Shown in pieces: positions 34,601-42,357 of a stretch of 64,000 nt of DNA. The DNA is from CBDDCX01 sp965226925 (GTDB lineage Bacteria > Gemmatimonadota > Gemmatimonadetes > Longimicrobiales > Gaopeijiaceae): contig CBDDEN010000011.1 of the NCBI GenBank assembly GCA_965226925.1, positions 868,001-932,000 on the forward strand, read 5' to 3'. Position numbers and translations under genes: made by a program. How positions within the stretch are numbered: the first letter of the stretch is position 1; each line of letters begins with the position of its first letter. The notes beneath the pieces were generated by a model. That model had not been told where the DNA came from. It ran no database searches and saw nothing but the letters and a program-made list of their open reading frames with translations.

Positions 34601-34700
34601 GGGCCGCGAGCGGGGCGGCCCCGGGCGGCACGACGCCGAGGACGCCGACAACGAGGACCCACGGCCCGAGGCGACCTGACGGTCGTGCCTCGGAGATCAC
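31689..34700 (-). CDS. lptD: Putative LPS-assembly outer-membrane protein LptD
   Basis: 1003 residues from GTG at 34700, which overlaps the tatC stop as GTGA. A signal peptide (about 1-34) precedes an OstA/LptA-like beta-jellyroll (about 90-270; DNRLILIGAEGSPAKL, VWTAGETTTERPG, SANIIYDLRQGRGSAF). ADVPVLWLPFIFQSTETGR follows, the LptD hallmark that introduces the barrel. About 700 residues of long amphipathic strands then form the barrel. LptD inserts lipopolysaccharide into the outer leaflet. Acidic inserts at about 670-725 and 840-880 are probably loops. Confidence 0.85.
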   Translation of the reverse strand: MISEARPSGRLGPWVLVVGVLGVVPPGAAPLAAQVVEEPVDSARIRILDRLTRLAKPPGVDSTLFRDSLSGREPPRAPATAAADTFMARLLELPGYSVARYEGSEARFGASDNRLILIGAEGSPAKLNRARESITAADTITMADSLVWTAGETTTERPGQEAVRSANIIYDLRQGRGSAFKAQTRLTQGATWVMTGDLPAILPDTVFGHDINFTSCEEVVPHYHFAARELKAIGGSWLVARNVTLNFADVPVLWLPFIFQSTETGRRSGILPIRVGVNDIVRTSRGHTRRVSNVGFFWAINDYADATVAMDWWSDNFTSLTGGFRYRHTQRFMDGRANVRRFWRVDGGRELAFDLGQNWQVDERTSLRVSARYASSSQFVRQNSFDPREVTQSINSEGGLHRRLDWGSLSLSANRRQFLSDDRVEMTLPTAGLSLKTITLFRAPDSRAKFFNNMTWSGSARYSKSTTDRAPQADDSTFTANLADSESTSGNVSSSFNLGAFSWNQNLSFSGASVLGLPALVAFPGDTLGPLPTGFVDKSNADITWSMAFNYQQRLIGSTTLTPDLSISGSSKRSDDIPEASSFVAGPRRISFGARLKSDIYGYYGGFAGFEAIRHKISPSFTYSYAPEIVPSLLQETVFGSREAKAKNLLSFGLNQTFEAKRPADETEEEIEPDLEDPFDLLDDPFTPDSLQEARADSLAAEAEALALRRQERDAEGGPERLPASRILNLLSLRTSVVNYDFVRARYEDDFLQGFTTTRLQNQISSDFLRGMTVSVEHDLFDQDDEGKRSFAPLLSQLNFSFSMSNTSGVLLALGSLLRGGDDEEDAGAAERTRRTQPVVTAAGDTIPALGDDPEDLDPLLDVLGDVEVGDESVVIPGGSSSPRAGRPRSRGAAGTWSSTFNYSLRRNRDPNLPASQLLQVGLRLRPTEKWSLTWGTSYDLDVRSFTDHRIRLTRDMHRWTANFDFLQTATGNWSFRFQVSLTDNRDLKFDYDQRSQDIRDRY

Positions 34701-35494
34701 TTGGCCTCGACTGCTCCCTCGGGCGGTGTACCGCCGATCTCGTGCCGTTCCCGACGGCGGTAGATCAGAACCGAGAGCAGGATGCTGAACTCATAGAGGA
34801 GCACTAGGGGCGCCATCATCATCACGGTCACGGTGACCACGTCACCCGGGCTCAGGAAGCTGGCCAGCACGGTGATGATGACGATGGCATGGCGCCTCTT
34901 CTGCCGAAGAAAGGCCGGCGTCACCAGCCCCAGGGCCGAAAGGATCATGATCACGACGGGCAACTCGAAAAGCACGCCGAACGCGACCAGCAGCTTCGTC
35001 ACGAAGCTCAGATAGGGGCCTGCCTGCAAGATGGGATCCCAGTACTCCTCACCGAAGAAGAGGAGGAACCGGAGAGTCACCGGAAGGGCGAGCACGTACG
35101 ACATCCCCACGCCCGCCGCAAAGAGGACCAGCCCCATGTACAGGCTGGGGATGATGACCTTCCTCTCGTGGCGCTCCAGCGCCGGAGACAGAAAAGCCCA
35201 GATCTGGTAGGTGATGACCGGAGAAACGAGGATCACACCCACCAACACACCGATCTTCAGGATCAGGAAGAAGGGCTCCGTCGGCGAGAAGAACTTGAGC
35301 TTCTCCCCTTCGCCCATGACGGCCTCGAGGGGTGCCAACAGAATCTCCAGCACGCCGAACTCGAGCACGAGAACGAACCCCAACACGCTCCCGACCACGA
35401 TGGCGATGAGGCTCCACAGGATCCGCCACCGAAGTTCTTCCAGGTGGTCCAGGAAGGGCATTTCGCCCCGCTTATTTCTGGTTCGCTTCAACAT
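34697..35494 (-). CDS. tatC: Sec-independent translocase subunit TatC
   Basis: 265 residues from ATG at 35494; an upstream ATG at 35533 and a downstream one at MPFLDHLEEL are alternatives. The core motif MPFLDHLEELRWRILWSL at the N-terminus, FSPTEPFFLILKIG, and SPVITYQIWAFLSPALERHE are those of TatC. TatC recognises twin-arginine signal peptides and has six membrane helices, all visible here. GTGA overlap with lptD. Confidence 0.95.
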   Translation of the reverse strand: MLKRTRNKRGEMPFLDHLEELRWRILWSLIAIVVGSVLGFVLVLEFGVLEILLAPLEAVMGEGEKLKFFSPTEPFFLILKIGVLVGVILVSPVITYQIWAFLSPALERHERKVIIPSLYMGLVLFAAGVGMSYVLALPVTLRFLLFFGEEYWDPILQAGPYLSFVTKLLVAFGVLFELPVVIMILSALGLVTPAFLRQKRRHAIVIITVLASFLSPGDVVTVTVMMMAPLVLLYEFSILLSVLIYRRRERHEIGGTPPEGAVEAK

Positions 35495-35585
35495 TGCGTC
35501 TGGAGGTCTGTTGATGAAGTGGGGCGGGCCCATCCCACTTTCACAGCAGACCTCTGCCGTGCCGAAAAGGCGGACCCTGGAAGGG

Positions 35586-36083
35586 TCAGAGTGGGAGTTC
35601 TTCCTGGTTCCGAGACCGGACCATCTTCGCTTCCTGGGTGTTCAGGTCGTGGACCACCTCTTGGAACTCACCGATGTCCTGGAAGTTCCGGTACACGGAG
35701 GCGAAGCGGACGTAGGCGACACGGTCCAGGGGAGCAAGCCGCTCCATCACCAGTTCGCCGATGCTCGAGGCGGGCACCTCGGAGCGTAACTGACCGGTCA
35801 GGGCGTCTTCGATGCTGTCAACCAGGACGTCGATGTCGTCCTGGGTCACGGGGCGTTTGGCGCACGCGATCGAGATGCTCCGAAACAACTTGCTCCTGTC
35901 GAACTCCTCCGTCGTGCCGTCGTTCTTCAGGACCCGCAGGGGCCGCTCTTCGATATGCTCGTAGGTCGTGAAGCGGGCCCCGCACACCGCACACTCCCGC
36001 CGGCGTCGAACGGCCCGGCCCCCACGGCTATCACGCGTGTCGACCACCCTGTTCTCGGTCGCGTCACATTCAGGACAGCGCAT
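35586..36083 (-). CDS. nrdR: Transcriptional repressor NrdR
   Basis: 165 residues. NrdR represses ribonucleotide reductase genes in response to (d)ATP. The N-terminal zinc ribbon CPECDATENRVVDTRDS and CAVCGARFTTYEH is followed by an ATP-cone (about 50-140: RPLRVLKNDGTTEEFDRSKL). No ribonucleotide reductase gene and no obvious NrdR box were seen in the window. It lies between tatC and cpoB in the same direction. Confidence 0.97.
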   Translation of the reverse strand: MRCPECDATENRVVDTRDSRGGRAVRRRRECAVCGARFTTYEHIEERPLRVLKNDGTTEEFDRSKLFRSISIACAKRPVTQDDIDVLVDSIEDALTGQLRSEVPASSIGELVMERLAPLDRVAYVRFASVYRNFQDIGEFQEVVHDLNTQEAKMVRSRNQEELPL

Positions 36084-36101
36084 TAGCCACCGGACCGAAA
36101 A

Positions 36102-36926
36102 TCAGCGGAGTTCCTGCAGCAGCTCCCGGGCCAGGTCCGCCGCACCGCTGTCAGGGTAGGTGTTGACGACCGTCTCGAGGTAACGACGCGCCTCCTCCAC
36201 GTTGTCCTGAAGGGCGTAGATGGCGCCGGCACGGTAGAGCGCCTGAGGAACGCGGTCATCGGTGGGGTAGAGCTCAGGAATGCGGAGGAACACCTTGACG
36301 GCGTTGTCCAGCCGGTTCTCCTGCTCCAGGACGTCTCCAAGAAAGAACTGCGCCGAAGGGGCCAGGCGGTGATCCGGATAGTCCACCAAGAAGCCCTCGA
36401 AGGCCCGGCGGGCCGTAGCTAGAGAGCCCCGGTTGAGTTGGGCCATGGCGGCCTGGTAGGTGTCGGCCGCGGCCGCCGGATCCGCTCCCCCGCCGGTGAG
36501 CACACCTACCGAGTCGGGATCTCTCGGCTGAAGCGACGGAATGACCCGAGCCGTCCGAGCGTCCAACCGATTCGACAACATCGCGACGTCCCGTTGGATC
36601 TGCCCGGTCAACGCCATGAGGCGCGACAGCTGATCCTGCACGTCCCGGAGTTCCCGGGCGATCCCCCCGCGAGAGTCGACCACCAAGCCGGATTGGACCT
36701 CCAGCGTGTCCTGCAGCGCCTGGATCTGGGCAGCCAGAGCTTCGAGCCGGCCTTCCTGCCGATCCGCCTGCCCCGCCACCACCACCTCCAACGCGCGGAC
36801 GTCGCCCTTCGTGGCGCACCCGGAGCTGAGCGCTGCCACCATCCACAAGAAAAGCACCCCTCCCCCACGACCACCTCTACCGCAGCAAAGCGCGGTGAGG
36901 GGGCCGGAGGGAGGGGTGTATCTCAT
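36102..36926 (-). CDS. cpoB: Tol-Pal system TPR protein CpoB/YbgF-like, lipoprotein
   Basis: 274 residues. A signal segment ends with SSGC (lipobox-like), so unlike E. coli CpoB it is probably a lipoprotein. A coiled coil (about 45-115) is followed by three TPRs: YQAAMAQLNRGSLATARRAF, APSAQFFLGDVLEQENRLDN and ALYRAGAIYALQDNVEEARR. This is the CpoB layout, which coordinates peptidoglycan synthesis with outer-membrane constriction. It lies 19 bp downstream of pal, as in other bacteria. Confidence 0.9.
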   Translation of the reverse strand: MRYTPPSGPLTALCCGRGGRGGGVLFLWMVAALSSGCATKGDVRALEVVVAGQADRQEGRLEALAAQIQALQDTLEVQSGLVVDSRGGIARELRDVQDQLSRLMALTGQIQRDVAMLSNRLDARTARVIPSLQPRDPDSVGVLTGGGADPAAAADTYQAAMAQLNRGSLATARRAFEGFLVDYPDHRLAPSAQFFLGDVLEQENRLDNAVKVFLRIPELYPTDDRVPQALYRAGAIYALQDNVEEARRYLETVVNTYPDSGAADLARELLQELR

Positions 36927-36945
36927 CGTGCCTCCGACCGGAGCG

Positions 36946-37560
36946 TTACGGCTGGTCCCGGTCGTCCTCGCTGACCACGATCGTCCCGCCGGTGATCACG
37001 AACTCGACACGTCGGTTCCGAGCCCAGGCCGCCTCGTCACTGCGATTGACCAGAGGACGGTCCTCACCGAACGACGTGGTGGTGAACCGATCGGCCGAGA
37101 TGCCGAAGCCCGCCAGGAAGGCCTTCACGCTCTCGGCGCGTCGGCTCCCCAGAGCGAGGTTGTATTCGGTCGAACCCCTCTCGTCCGCGTGACCTTCCAT
37201 CCGAATCCGAACGGTCGGACTGTTCCGCAGAATCGGGACCTTGCGTCGCAGAATCTGCTCCGCGTCGGCCCTGATATTGGACATGTCGTAATCGAAGTTC
37301 ACGATCTCTTCGAGGGTGGCCCGTGCCGCCTGGCGTGCACGATCCTGCGCGGCTCGCGCACGATCCGCGGCCTCCTGCTCGGCCCTCCGGCGAGCTTCTT
37401 CTGCAGCACGTGCAGCCGCGATCGAATCAGCGCGACGCTGTGCCAACTCAGCGGCAGACGGACCGGTCGGGGCAGGCGGCGGCGGCGGGGCCTGCTTGGA
37501 GCAGGCGCCGAGCACGAGTGCCGCGGCGAGGCCCGGCACGATTAGATCCTTGAGTCTCAT
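36946..37560 (-). CDS. pal: Peptidoglycan-associated lipoprotein
   Basis: 204 residues from ATG at 37560, preceded by AGGAATTGGG. Lipobox LVLGAC at about 16-20. A proline run and a long charged helix rich in Ala, Arg and Glu (about 35-85) lead to the OmpA-like domain: VNFDYDMSNIRADAEQIL, RIRMEGHADERGSTEYNLAL and ARNRRVEFVIT. The domain binds diaminopimelate of peptidoglycan and tethers the outer membrane. The charged helix is longer than in enteric Pal. Confidence 0.96.
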   Translation of the reverse strand: MRLKDLIVPGLAAALVLGACSKQAPPPPPAPTGPSAAELAQRRADSIAAARAAEEARRRAEQEAADRARAAQDRARQAARATLEEIVNFDYDMSNIRADAEQILRRKVPILRNSPTVRIRMEGHADERGSTEYNLALGSRRAESVKAFLAGFGISADRFTTTSFGEDRPLVNRSDEAAWARNRRVEFVITGGTIVVSEDDRDQP

Positions 37561-37685
37561 CCCAATTCCTGTCGTGGGAGTGTTTATGTCACGAGGCCCG
37601 CTCGGGTTGACGGGCCACTCGGGCGCAAGACACGCCCATGTAAGTCCACAAATATAGACAAAAGCGGCCATACGCATATACCCAA

Positions 37686-39095
37686 TTACCCGGCGCCGCG
37701 CAATAAGCGCGACCCCGTCGTTGCGAGCGCGGGAGACCAGTCGGGCACCCGAACGTCGAACCCGCGCAAGAGCATCCGATACTTGCCCGTCGCGGTGTCG
37801 ACGACCATGAGGCCCGTGCCCCAGTCGCGACGCCCCACGAAGACGAGATGCCTTCCGTCGGGAGCCCAGCTGGGATCTTCGTTGTTACCCTCCCAGGTGA
37901 GCTGGCGTATGCGCCTCCCCTGGTCCGAGACGTCCGCCACCAGAATCTGGTAGCGGCCCCTCCGGCTCACCCTGCCGTGAAACGCCACGTAGTCCCCCAT
38001 GGGGGCCCACTCGGGCGACGTGTAGTATCCCTCCTGACCGTGCAGATACGGAGAGATGAGGTCCGCCTCCCCGCCGGCCGCCGGCATCACGTAGATCTGG
38101 GGATGGTCCGTGCCCAGACGGTTCGAGTTGAACGCCATCCTGACTCCGTCCGGAGAGAAGGAGGGCGACAGGTCATCCCAGCGGCCCCCGCTCACCTGGG
38201 TGAGACAACAGTCTCGCGCCAGGTCGTATCGGAAGATGCCGCTCCGATTCCCACCGGTGACCGCGAACGCCAACTCCCGTCCGTTGGGAGTGTAGGTCGG
38301 CGTGATGTGATCGCCCTCCCGGTTCGGCTCGAACACCCGCTCTTCACCCGTCTCCAGATTCAGTTCGTGGGTCCGGGGCAAACCCGTACTCTTCCGTGAA
38401 GTGAAGGCCAGGCGCATCCCGTCGGGCGACCACGCTGGGCTCATGGTCAGGTTTCCGTAGTCGGTGAGGCGCCGGAAATTCTCACCGTCGGAGTCGATCA
38501 GGTAGATCTCCTGGTTGCCGTCCTCCGTCCAGCGCGAGAACGCGATCCGGCTCGCGGCCATGCCGGGTTCGTCGAAGATCCATTCCACGATCGCATCCGA
38601 CGCGCTATGCACGGCCATGCGGAAGTCGTTCGACATGTCGTCGGGAACCGCGAAGCGGCCGCGTCGACGGACCTCTCCATACACGACGTCGTGAAGCTCG
38701 ATCACCAATACGAATCCCTCGCCGGCCCCCTCCAGCGCACCCGAAAGAAGCCAGACGGCCCCCAGCTGGTCCCAGAGCTGATAGTCGATCGCTTCGCTCA
38801 CCAGGGACGGCGGAATGGAATCCATTATCTCGAACCGGTCGCTGTAGCGAAGGTCACGGGCGATGATGGCCTCGACGCGAGAGGCGGAAGCCTCACCGCC
38901 CAAACGACCCGAGAAGGGCTGGATGGCGAGCGCCGGTTGGTAACCCGTCTCGTAGAGGAGTCCGAGTGTTACGCCCGGAATCGTGTCCTCCACCTGGGCC
39001 ATCACCGGCCGGGCGTAGAGCGTCAACGCCACAAGAACGAGCAGCCCGACCCGGAAACCGGCTCCCGGCAAGCCATTGGTCACATTCACGTGCAC
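37686..39095 (-). CDS. tolB: Tol-Pal system translocation protein TolB
   Basis: About 469 residues from GTG at 39095, supported by GGGAGGT at 5 nt spacing; ATG at 39119 and TTG at 39140 are alternatives. A signal peptide (FRVGLLVLVALTLYARPVMA) is followed by the N-terminal domain (GYQPALAIQPFSG, DYQLWDQLGAVWLLSGALE). The six-bladed propeller carries WD40-like PD40 repeats (MSPAWSPDGMRLAFTS, LSPSFSPDGVRMAFNS, EDPSWAPDGRHLVFVG). TolB is periplasmic and binds Pal. Confidence 0.95.
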   Translation of the reverse strand: MHVNVTNGLPGAGFRVGLLVLVALTLYARPVMAQVEDTIPGVTLGLLYETGYQPALAIQPFSGRLGGEASASRVEAIIARDLRYSDRFEIMDSIPPSLVSEAIDYQLWDQLGAVWLLSGALEGAGEGFVLVIELHDVVYGEVRRRGRFAVPDDMSNDFRMAVHSASDAIVEWIFDEPGMAASRIAFSRWTEDGNQEIYLIDSDGENFRRLTDYGNLTMSPAWSPDGMRLAFTSRKSTGLPRTHELNLETGEERVFEPNREGDHITPTYTPNGRELAFAVTGGNRSGIFRYDLARDCCLTQVSGGRWDDLSPSFSPDGVRMAFNSNRLGTDHPQIYVMPAAGGEADLISPYLHGQEGYYTSPEWAPMGDYVAFHGRVSRRGRYQILVADVSDQGRRIRQLTWEGNNEDPSWAPDGRHLVFVGRRDWGTGLMVVDTATGKYRMLLRGFDVRVPDWSPALATTGSRLLRGAG

Positions 39096-39120
39096 CGACA
39101 CCTCCCGCTTGGTTCGCATC

Positions 39121-39882
39121 TCAACTCGATTGGCTCTCAAGATCCGTGCCGCCCCGACCGCTCTTCGGATCGAACTTGAACACGATCGGCAGGCGGTTGA
39201 CGGGCAGTTCCTCGGGAAGCGGCCCCAAGCGGGCCCGACTCCCGGCGCACTCGGCGGCTCCCATGGCTTCGATGTCGAAGGCGGTGTTCCCCGACGACTC
39301 CAGCACGTCGATCCCCGACACTGAACCGTCCCGGTTGATAACGAAGTAGATGCTCGCCCGGTAGTCGTCGGACCCCCGCCAACGGAAGCACCGTTGCATC
39401 TGCCGGATGATGTTCTCGTAGTAGACCGGGTAGTCCCGACGGAGCCCTTCCATACGGACGTTCAAGTCCTCGCCCGGGGTCTCCACATCGGGGTCGGGGT
39501 CGGGACTCATAGCCGGTGTGGGGTCCTCATCGGGCTCCGGAGGAGCGGCCATCTCTTCGGGCCGCGGCTGCTCGCGGGGAGGAGGGTCTGCCTCTTCGAT
39601 TACCGGTGGCGGCTCTTCCTCCTGCGGCTCCGGGGCGGCCTCTTCGGGGGTCTCGACGACGAGCTCCTGGGGGGGCGGCGGCGGCGTGGGATCCCCGAGT
39701 TCGGCGGCGGGAGGAGAGACCAACTCGATCTCGTAAACGATGAAGTTGGGAACCTCTCGCTCGATCGCCGAGGTCCACCAAGCCAGGAAGATGGCCATGC
39801 AGTGGATCAGCACCGAGCCCGCCACGGGGCCTTTGCCCACCCTCTCGTGCCGGCGGCGGCGGGGCGTTGCGACCGGCGTCAT
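39121..39882 (-). CDS. TonB/TolA-type energy transducer of the Tol system
   Basis: 253 residues from ATG at 39882, overlapping the tolR stop as ATGA. One N-terminal helix (GSVLIHCMAIFLAWWTSA, about 18-35) anchors the protein. A rigid Pro/Glu-rich linker spans about 60-150. The C-terminal domain (IRQMQRCFRWRGSDDYRASI, then FVINRDGSVSGIDVLESSGN) is TonB-like. By position it replaces TolA and couples the TolQR motor to TolB/Pal. Length and linker composition are closer to TonB than to enteric TolA. Confidence 0.85.
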   Translation of the reverse strand: MTPVATPRRRRHERVGKGPVAGSVLIHCMAIFLAWWTSAIEREVPNFIVYEIELVSPPAAELGDPTPPPPPQELVVETPEEAAPEPQEEEPPPVIEEADPPPREQPRPEEMAAPPEPDEDPTPAMSPDPDPDVETPGEDLNVRMEGLRRDYPVYYENIIRQMQRCFRWRGSDDYRASIYFVINRDGSVSGIDVLESSGNTAFDIEAMGAAECAGSRARLGPLPEELPVNRLPIVFKFDPKSGRGGTDLESQSS

Positions 39883-40298
39883 CGCCGGGGACGCTGCTGT
39901 GCCACGATGGCGAACGGGAGTCCGCTGTCCTTGATCGTCCCCATGATCTCTACCCCGACGCCCCACGCCGCCAAGGAGTCCGCCTGTATCCAAACCCTCT
40001 CGATGCGTCCTCCCGAAACGAGTTGGCCGAAGGACTGGGCGAAATCGGTCCGGCTAACCGCCGTTTCGGCGAGATAAACGACGCCCTCCCGGTCCACGGA
40101 GACGATGAGCGTGTTGTCCTCGGCCGACAGAGCGGAGACGTCCGTCTCCGGGACCTCTACCTCGATGCCCCCCTGGAGGATGGGCGCGGTGATGATGAAG
40201 ATGATGAGGAGCGTGAAGGCGACATCGACGAGGCTGGTGACGTTGATGTCGGCCATGGGCTCGAGATCCCTGCCTCGACCCGACCTGGATCGTATCAT
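39879..40298 (-). CDS. tolR: Biopolymer transport protein TolR/ExbD
   Basis: 139 residues from ATG at 40298 with GGGAGCGAGG upstream. ADINVTSLVDVAFTLLIIFI contains the membrane helix with the essential proton-path Asp, and the periplasmic part follows (VEVPETDVSALSAEDNTLIV). TolR pairs with TolQ to use the proton gradient. The gap to tolQ is 40 bp. Confidence 0.94.
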   Translation of the reverse strand: MIRSRSGRGRDLEPMADINVTSLVDVAFTLLIIFIITAPILQGGIEVEVPETDVSALSAEDNTLIVSVDREGVVYLAETAVSRTDFAQSFGQLVSGGRIERVWIQADSLAAWGVGVEIMGTIKDSGLPFAIVAQQRPRR

Positions 40299-40338
40299 CC
40301 GGCCTCGCTCCCGAGGCAGGCCGCCCGGAACCGGGGGG

Positions 40339-41058
40339 TCATACCCTGCCCTCGCGGGCCAGCGTCCCGATGAACTCGCTGGAGAAGCCTTCGAGTTCGC
40401 CACTCACGAGGTTGAGCCTCGCAACGAAGTGGTTGTAGGCGATCACCGCGGGAATCGCCACGGCAAGTCCCGCCACCGTGGTCACCAGAGCCTCGGCCAC
40501 ACCCGGAGCCACCGCACTTATGTTCGTCGATCCCGACGCCGTGATCCCCAGGAACGTGTTCGTGATGCCGATGACGGTGCCCATGAGTCCCAGGAGCGGC
40601 GATACCGACCCCATCACGGCGAGCCACGTGAGCCCTCTGGACAGCTCGTCCCTCTCCTCCGCCTCTTCCTTCTCGAGCACCATCCTCAGCGCCTGAAGCT
40701 GGGTCAGCGAGAGGCCCTCCCCCACGGGGGCTCCCTCTCGCAGGGCCCCGGGCCTGAGCTCGCTGAAGAAGTTGACACCCTGTCGGAAGACGCGGCCGTA
40801 GGGCGACTCGGGGAGGGCAATGATGGCCTTGTACGCGTCTTCCAAGCCCGTCGCGCGCTCCATCTGCTGGAGGAAGCGGTTGCCCTGCTGCCGAACGGTC
40901 CTGAATTGCCTGGCCTTCCAGAAGATCAGAACCCAGGAGGCCGCGGAGGACACGGCGAGTACGAGCAGAACCAGCCTGGTCGGAAGACTTCCCCCGAACA
41001 CCATGTCCCACGCGCTGGTCGGCCCTCTGACTTGAGCGAGGAGCGTGACCAGCCCCAT
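40339..41058 (-). CDS. tolQ: TolQ/ExbB-type proton channel protein
   Basis: 239 residues. The MotA/TolQ/ExbB channel core is evident: WLAVMGSVSPLLGLMGTVIG, VAPGVAEALVTTVAGLAVAI and PAVIAYNHFVARL, with an N-terminal helix (RLVLLVLAVSSAASWVLIFW). It powers the Tol-Pal system. The ATG at 41058 lies only 3 bp from repeat copy C and has no recognisable ribosome-binding site, since the repeat end CAGCCTTC occupies that place. Confidence 0.94.
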   Translation of the reverse strand: MGLVTLLAQVRGPTSAWDMVFGGSLPTRLVLLVLAVSSAASWVLIFWKARQFRTVRQQGNRFLQQMERATGLEDAYKAIIALPESPYGRVFRQGVNFFSELRPGALREGAPVGEGLSLTQLQALRMVLEKEEAEERDELSRGLTWLAVMGSVSPLLGLMGTVIGITNTFLGITASGSTNISAVAPGVAEALVTTVAGLAVAIPAVIAYNHFVARLNLVSGELEGFSSEFIGTLAREGRV

Positions 41059-41061
41059 CTA

Positions 41062-41349
41062 GAAGGCTGCTGAGGAAATACAGCGGGTCGCGTTAGGAGC
41101 GCCGAGGGTCCAGCGCGTAGGCGGCGCGACGACGCGATGCCGTGGTATCGGGGAGGAGCGCCAACACCGGGGGCACCGCGCGAAGCGTGGTCGGGCCCTC
41201 GCCGCCCTAACCCGTAGGGCACAGGGGGGTTGCGGTCTCATAGGTCGTCTCTCCTCCTCGCCGTAGCTCTGCTACGACTCGTCGTCGTTCCTAGTCTGAG
41301 CCTCGCAAGACCCCTGTGCGCGACCCACTGTATTTCCTCAGCAGCCTTC
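41062..41349 (+). repeat. Dispersed repeat, copy C (full length, with internal expansion)
   Basis: 288 bp. Left end GAAGGCTG, core CTGAGGA, AATACAG; right end CTGTATT, TCCTCAG, CAGCCTTC, again perfectly complementary. Compared with copies B and D it has 18 extra bp, where their hairpin GGCGA-n7-TCGCC is replaced by GGGCACCGCGCGAAGCGTGG. The rest of the 327-bp gap (41350-41385) holds nothing I recognise. The left edge is 3 bp from the tolQ start codon. Confidence 0.9.
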
Positions 41350-41385
41350 TGCCGCCGTGCCCCAGAAGTTTCCCGGCTCTTCACA

Positions 41386-42357
41386 CTAGTCCCCATTTCT
41401 TCGGTTGGCGATGAAGTCGAAGGTCTCTTTGAGACCGTCCCTCAGCGAGTGACCGGGCGTCCATCCCCGATCGGCGAAGCGTGACACGTCCAAGGTGCTG
41501 TGCCGCAGCTCCCCGCGACGTTCACCGCGATAGACGCGCCCGGGCCGATCCTCGGCGATGTCCTCCAGAACATCGGCGAGGCGGTTCACGCTGGTCGGTG
41601 TCCCGGTGCCCACGTTGAACGCCGCCGAATCGAGATCGGGCTCTCGGTCCAGCGCCATGTCGGAGGCCCTGACGTTGGCGCTCACCACGTCCTTCACGTA
41701 CACGTAGTCGCGGGTCTGCTCTCCGTCGCCGTAGATGGTGAGCTCTTCACCGGACTGAAGGCGGTTGCAGAAGATCGCTACTACACCCGCCTCCCCATGT
41801 GGATCCTGGCGCGGCCCGTAGACGTTGGCATATCGCAGCGCCACGTACTCCAGCCCGTGCACCTCCCGATAGTAGTGGAGATAGTGCTCCCCCGAGAGCT
41901 TGGTCACCCCGTACGGCGACAGGGGCCGCTTCGGCGCCGACTCCGGCGTGGGGATCACATCAGGCTCTCCATACACGACCCCGCCGCTGGACACGTAGAT
42001 GACCCTGTCGGTGCCTACTTCCCGAGCGCCTTCGAGCACGTTCAGGAGCCCGAGGACGTTGACGCGGGCGTCGCGAACCGGGTCGGCGACGGACGTGCGG
42101 ACGTCGATCTGGGCGGCGTGCAAGCTGACCAGATCGAACCGCACCTCCCGGAAGAGATCCCTGAGCGCCGGGTCGGCGATGTCCATCTCGAGGAACTCCA
42201 CGTCGGGGCCGACGTTTTCGCGAGCTCCGCTCGAGAGATCGTCCACAACCCACACACGGTCACCGTGCGCCACGTGGGCATCTGCCACGTGACTGCCGAT
42301 AAACCCCGCTCCACCCGTCACGAGGACCTTCCTTGCTGAATCACTCACCGGTGTCAT
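41386..42357 (-). CDS. NAD-dependent epimerase/dehydratase (UDP-glucose 4-epimerase-like)
   Basis: 323 residues from ATG at 42357 (GGAGCAGC upstream), overlapping hemA by 17 nt. It is an extended short-chain dehydrogenase: VLVTGGAGFIGSHVADAHV, active-site VSSGGVVYGEP and YGVTK (YxxxK), then ALRYANVYGPRQDPHGEAGV and EQTRDYVYVKDVV. It probably acts on a UDP- or dTDP-sugar for cell-surface polysaccharide, but the exact substrate is unclear. Confidence 0.87.
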   Translation of the reverse strand: MTPVSDSARKVLVTGGAGFIGSHVADAHVAHGDRVWVVDDLSSGARENVGPDVEFLEMDIADPALRDLFREVRFDLVSLHAAQIDVRTSVADPVRDARVNVLGLLNVLEGAREVGTDRVIYVSSGGVVYGEPDVIPTPESAPKRPLSPYGVTKLSGEHYLHYYREVHGLEYVALRYANVYGPRQDPHGEAGVVAIFCNRLQSGEELTIYGDGEQTRDYVYVKDVVSANVRASDMALDREPDLDSAAFNVGTGTPTSVNRLADVLEDIAEDRPGRVYRGERRGELRHSTLDVSRFADRGWTPGHSLRDGLKETFDFIANRRNGD

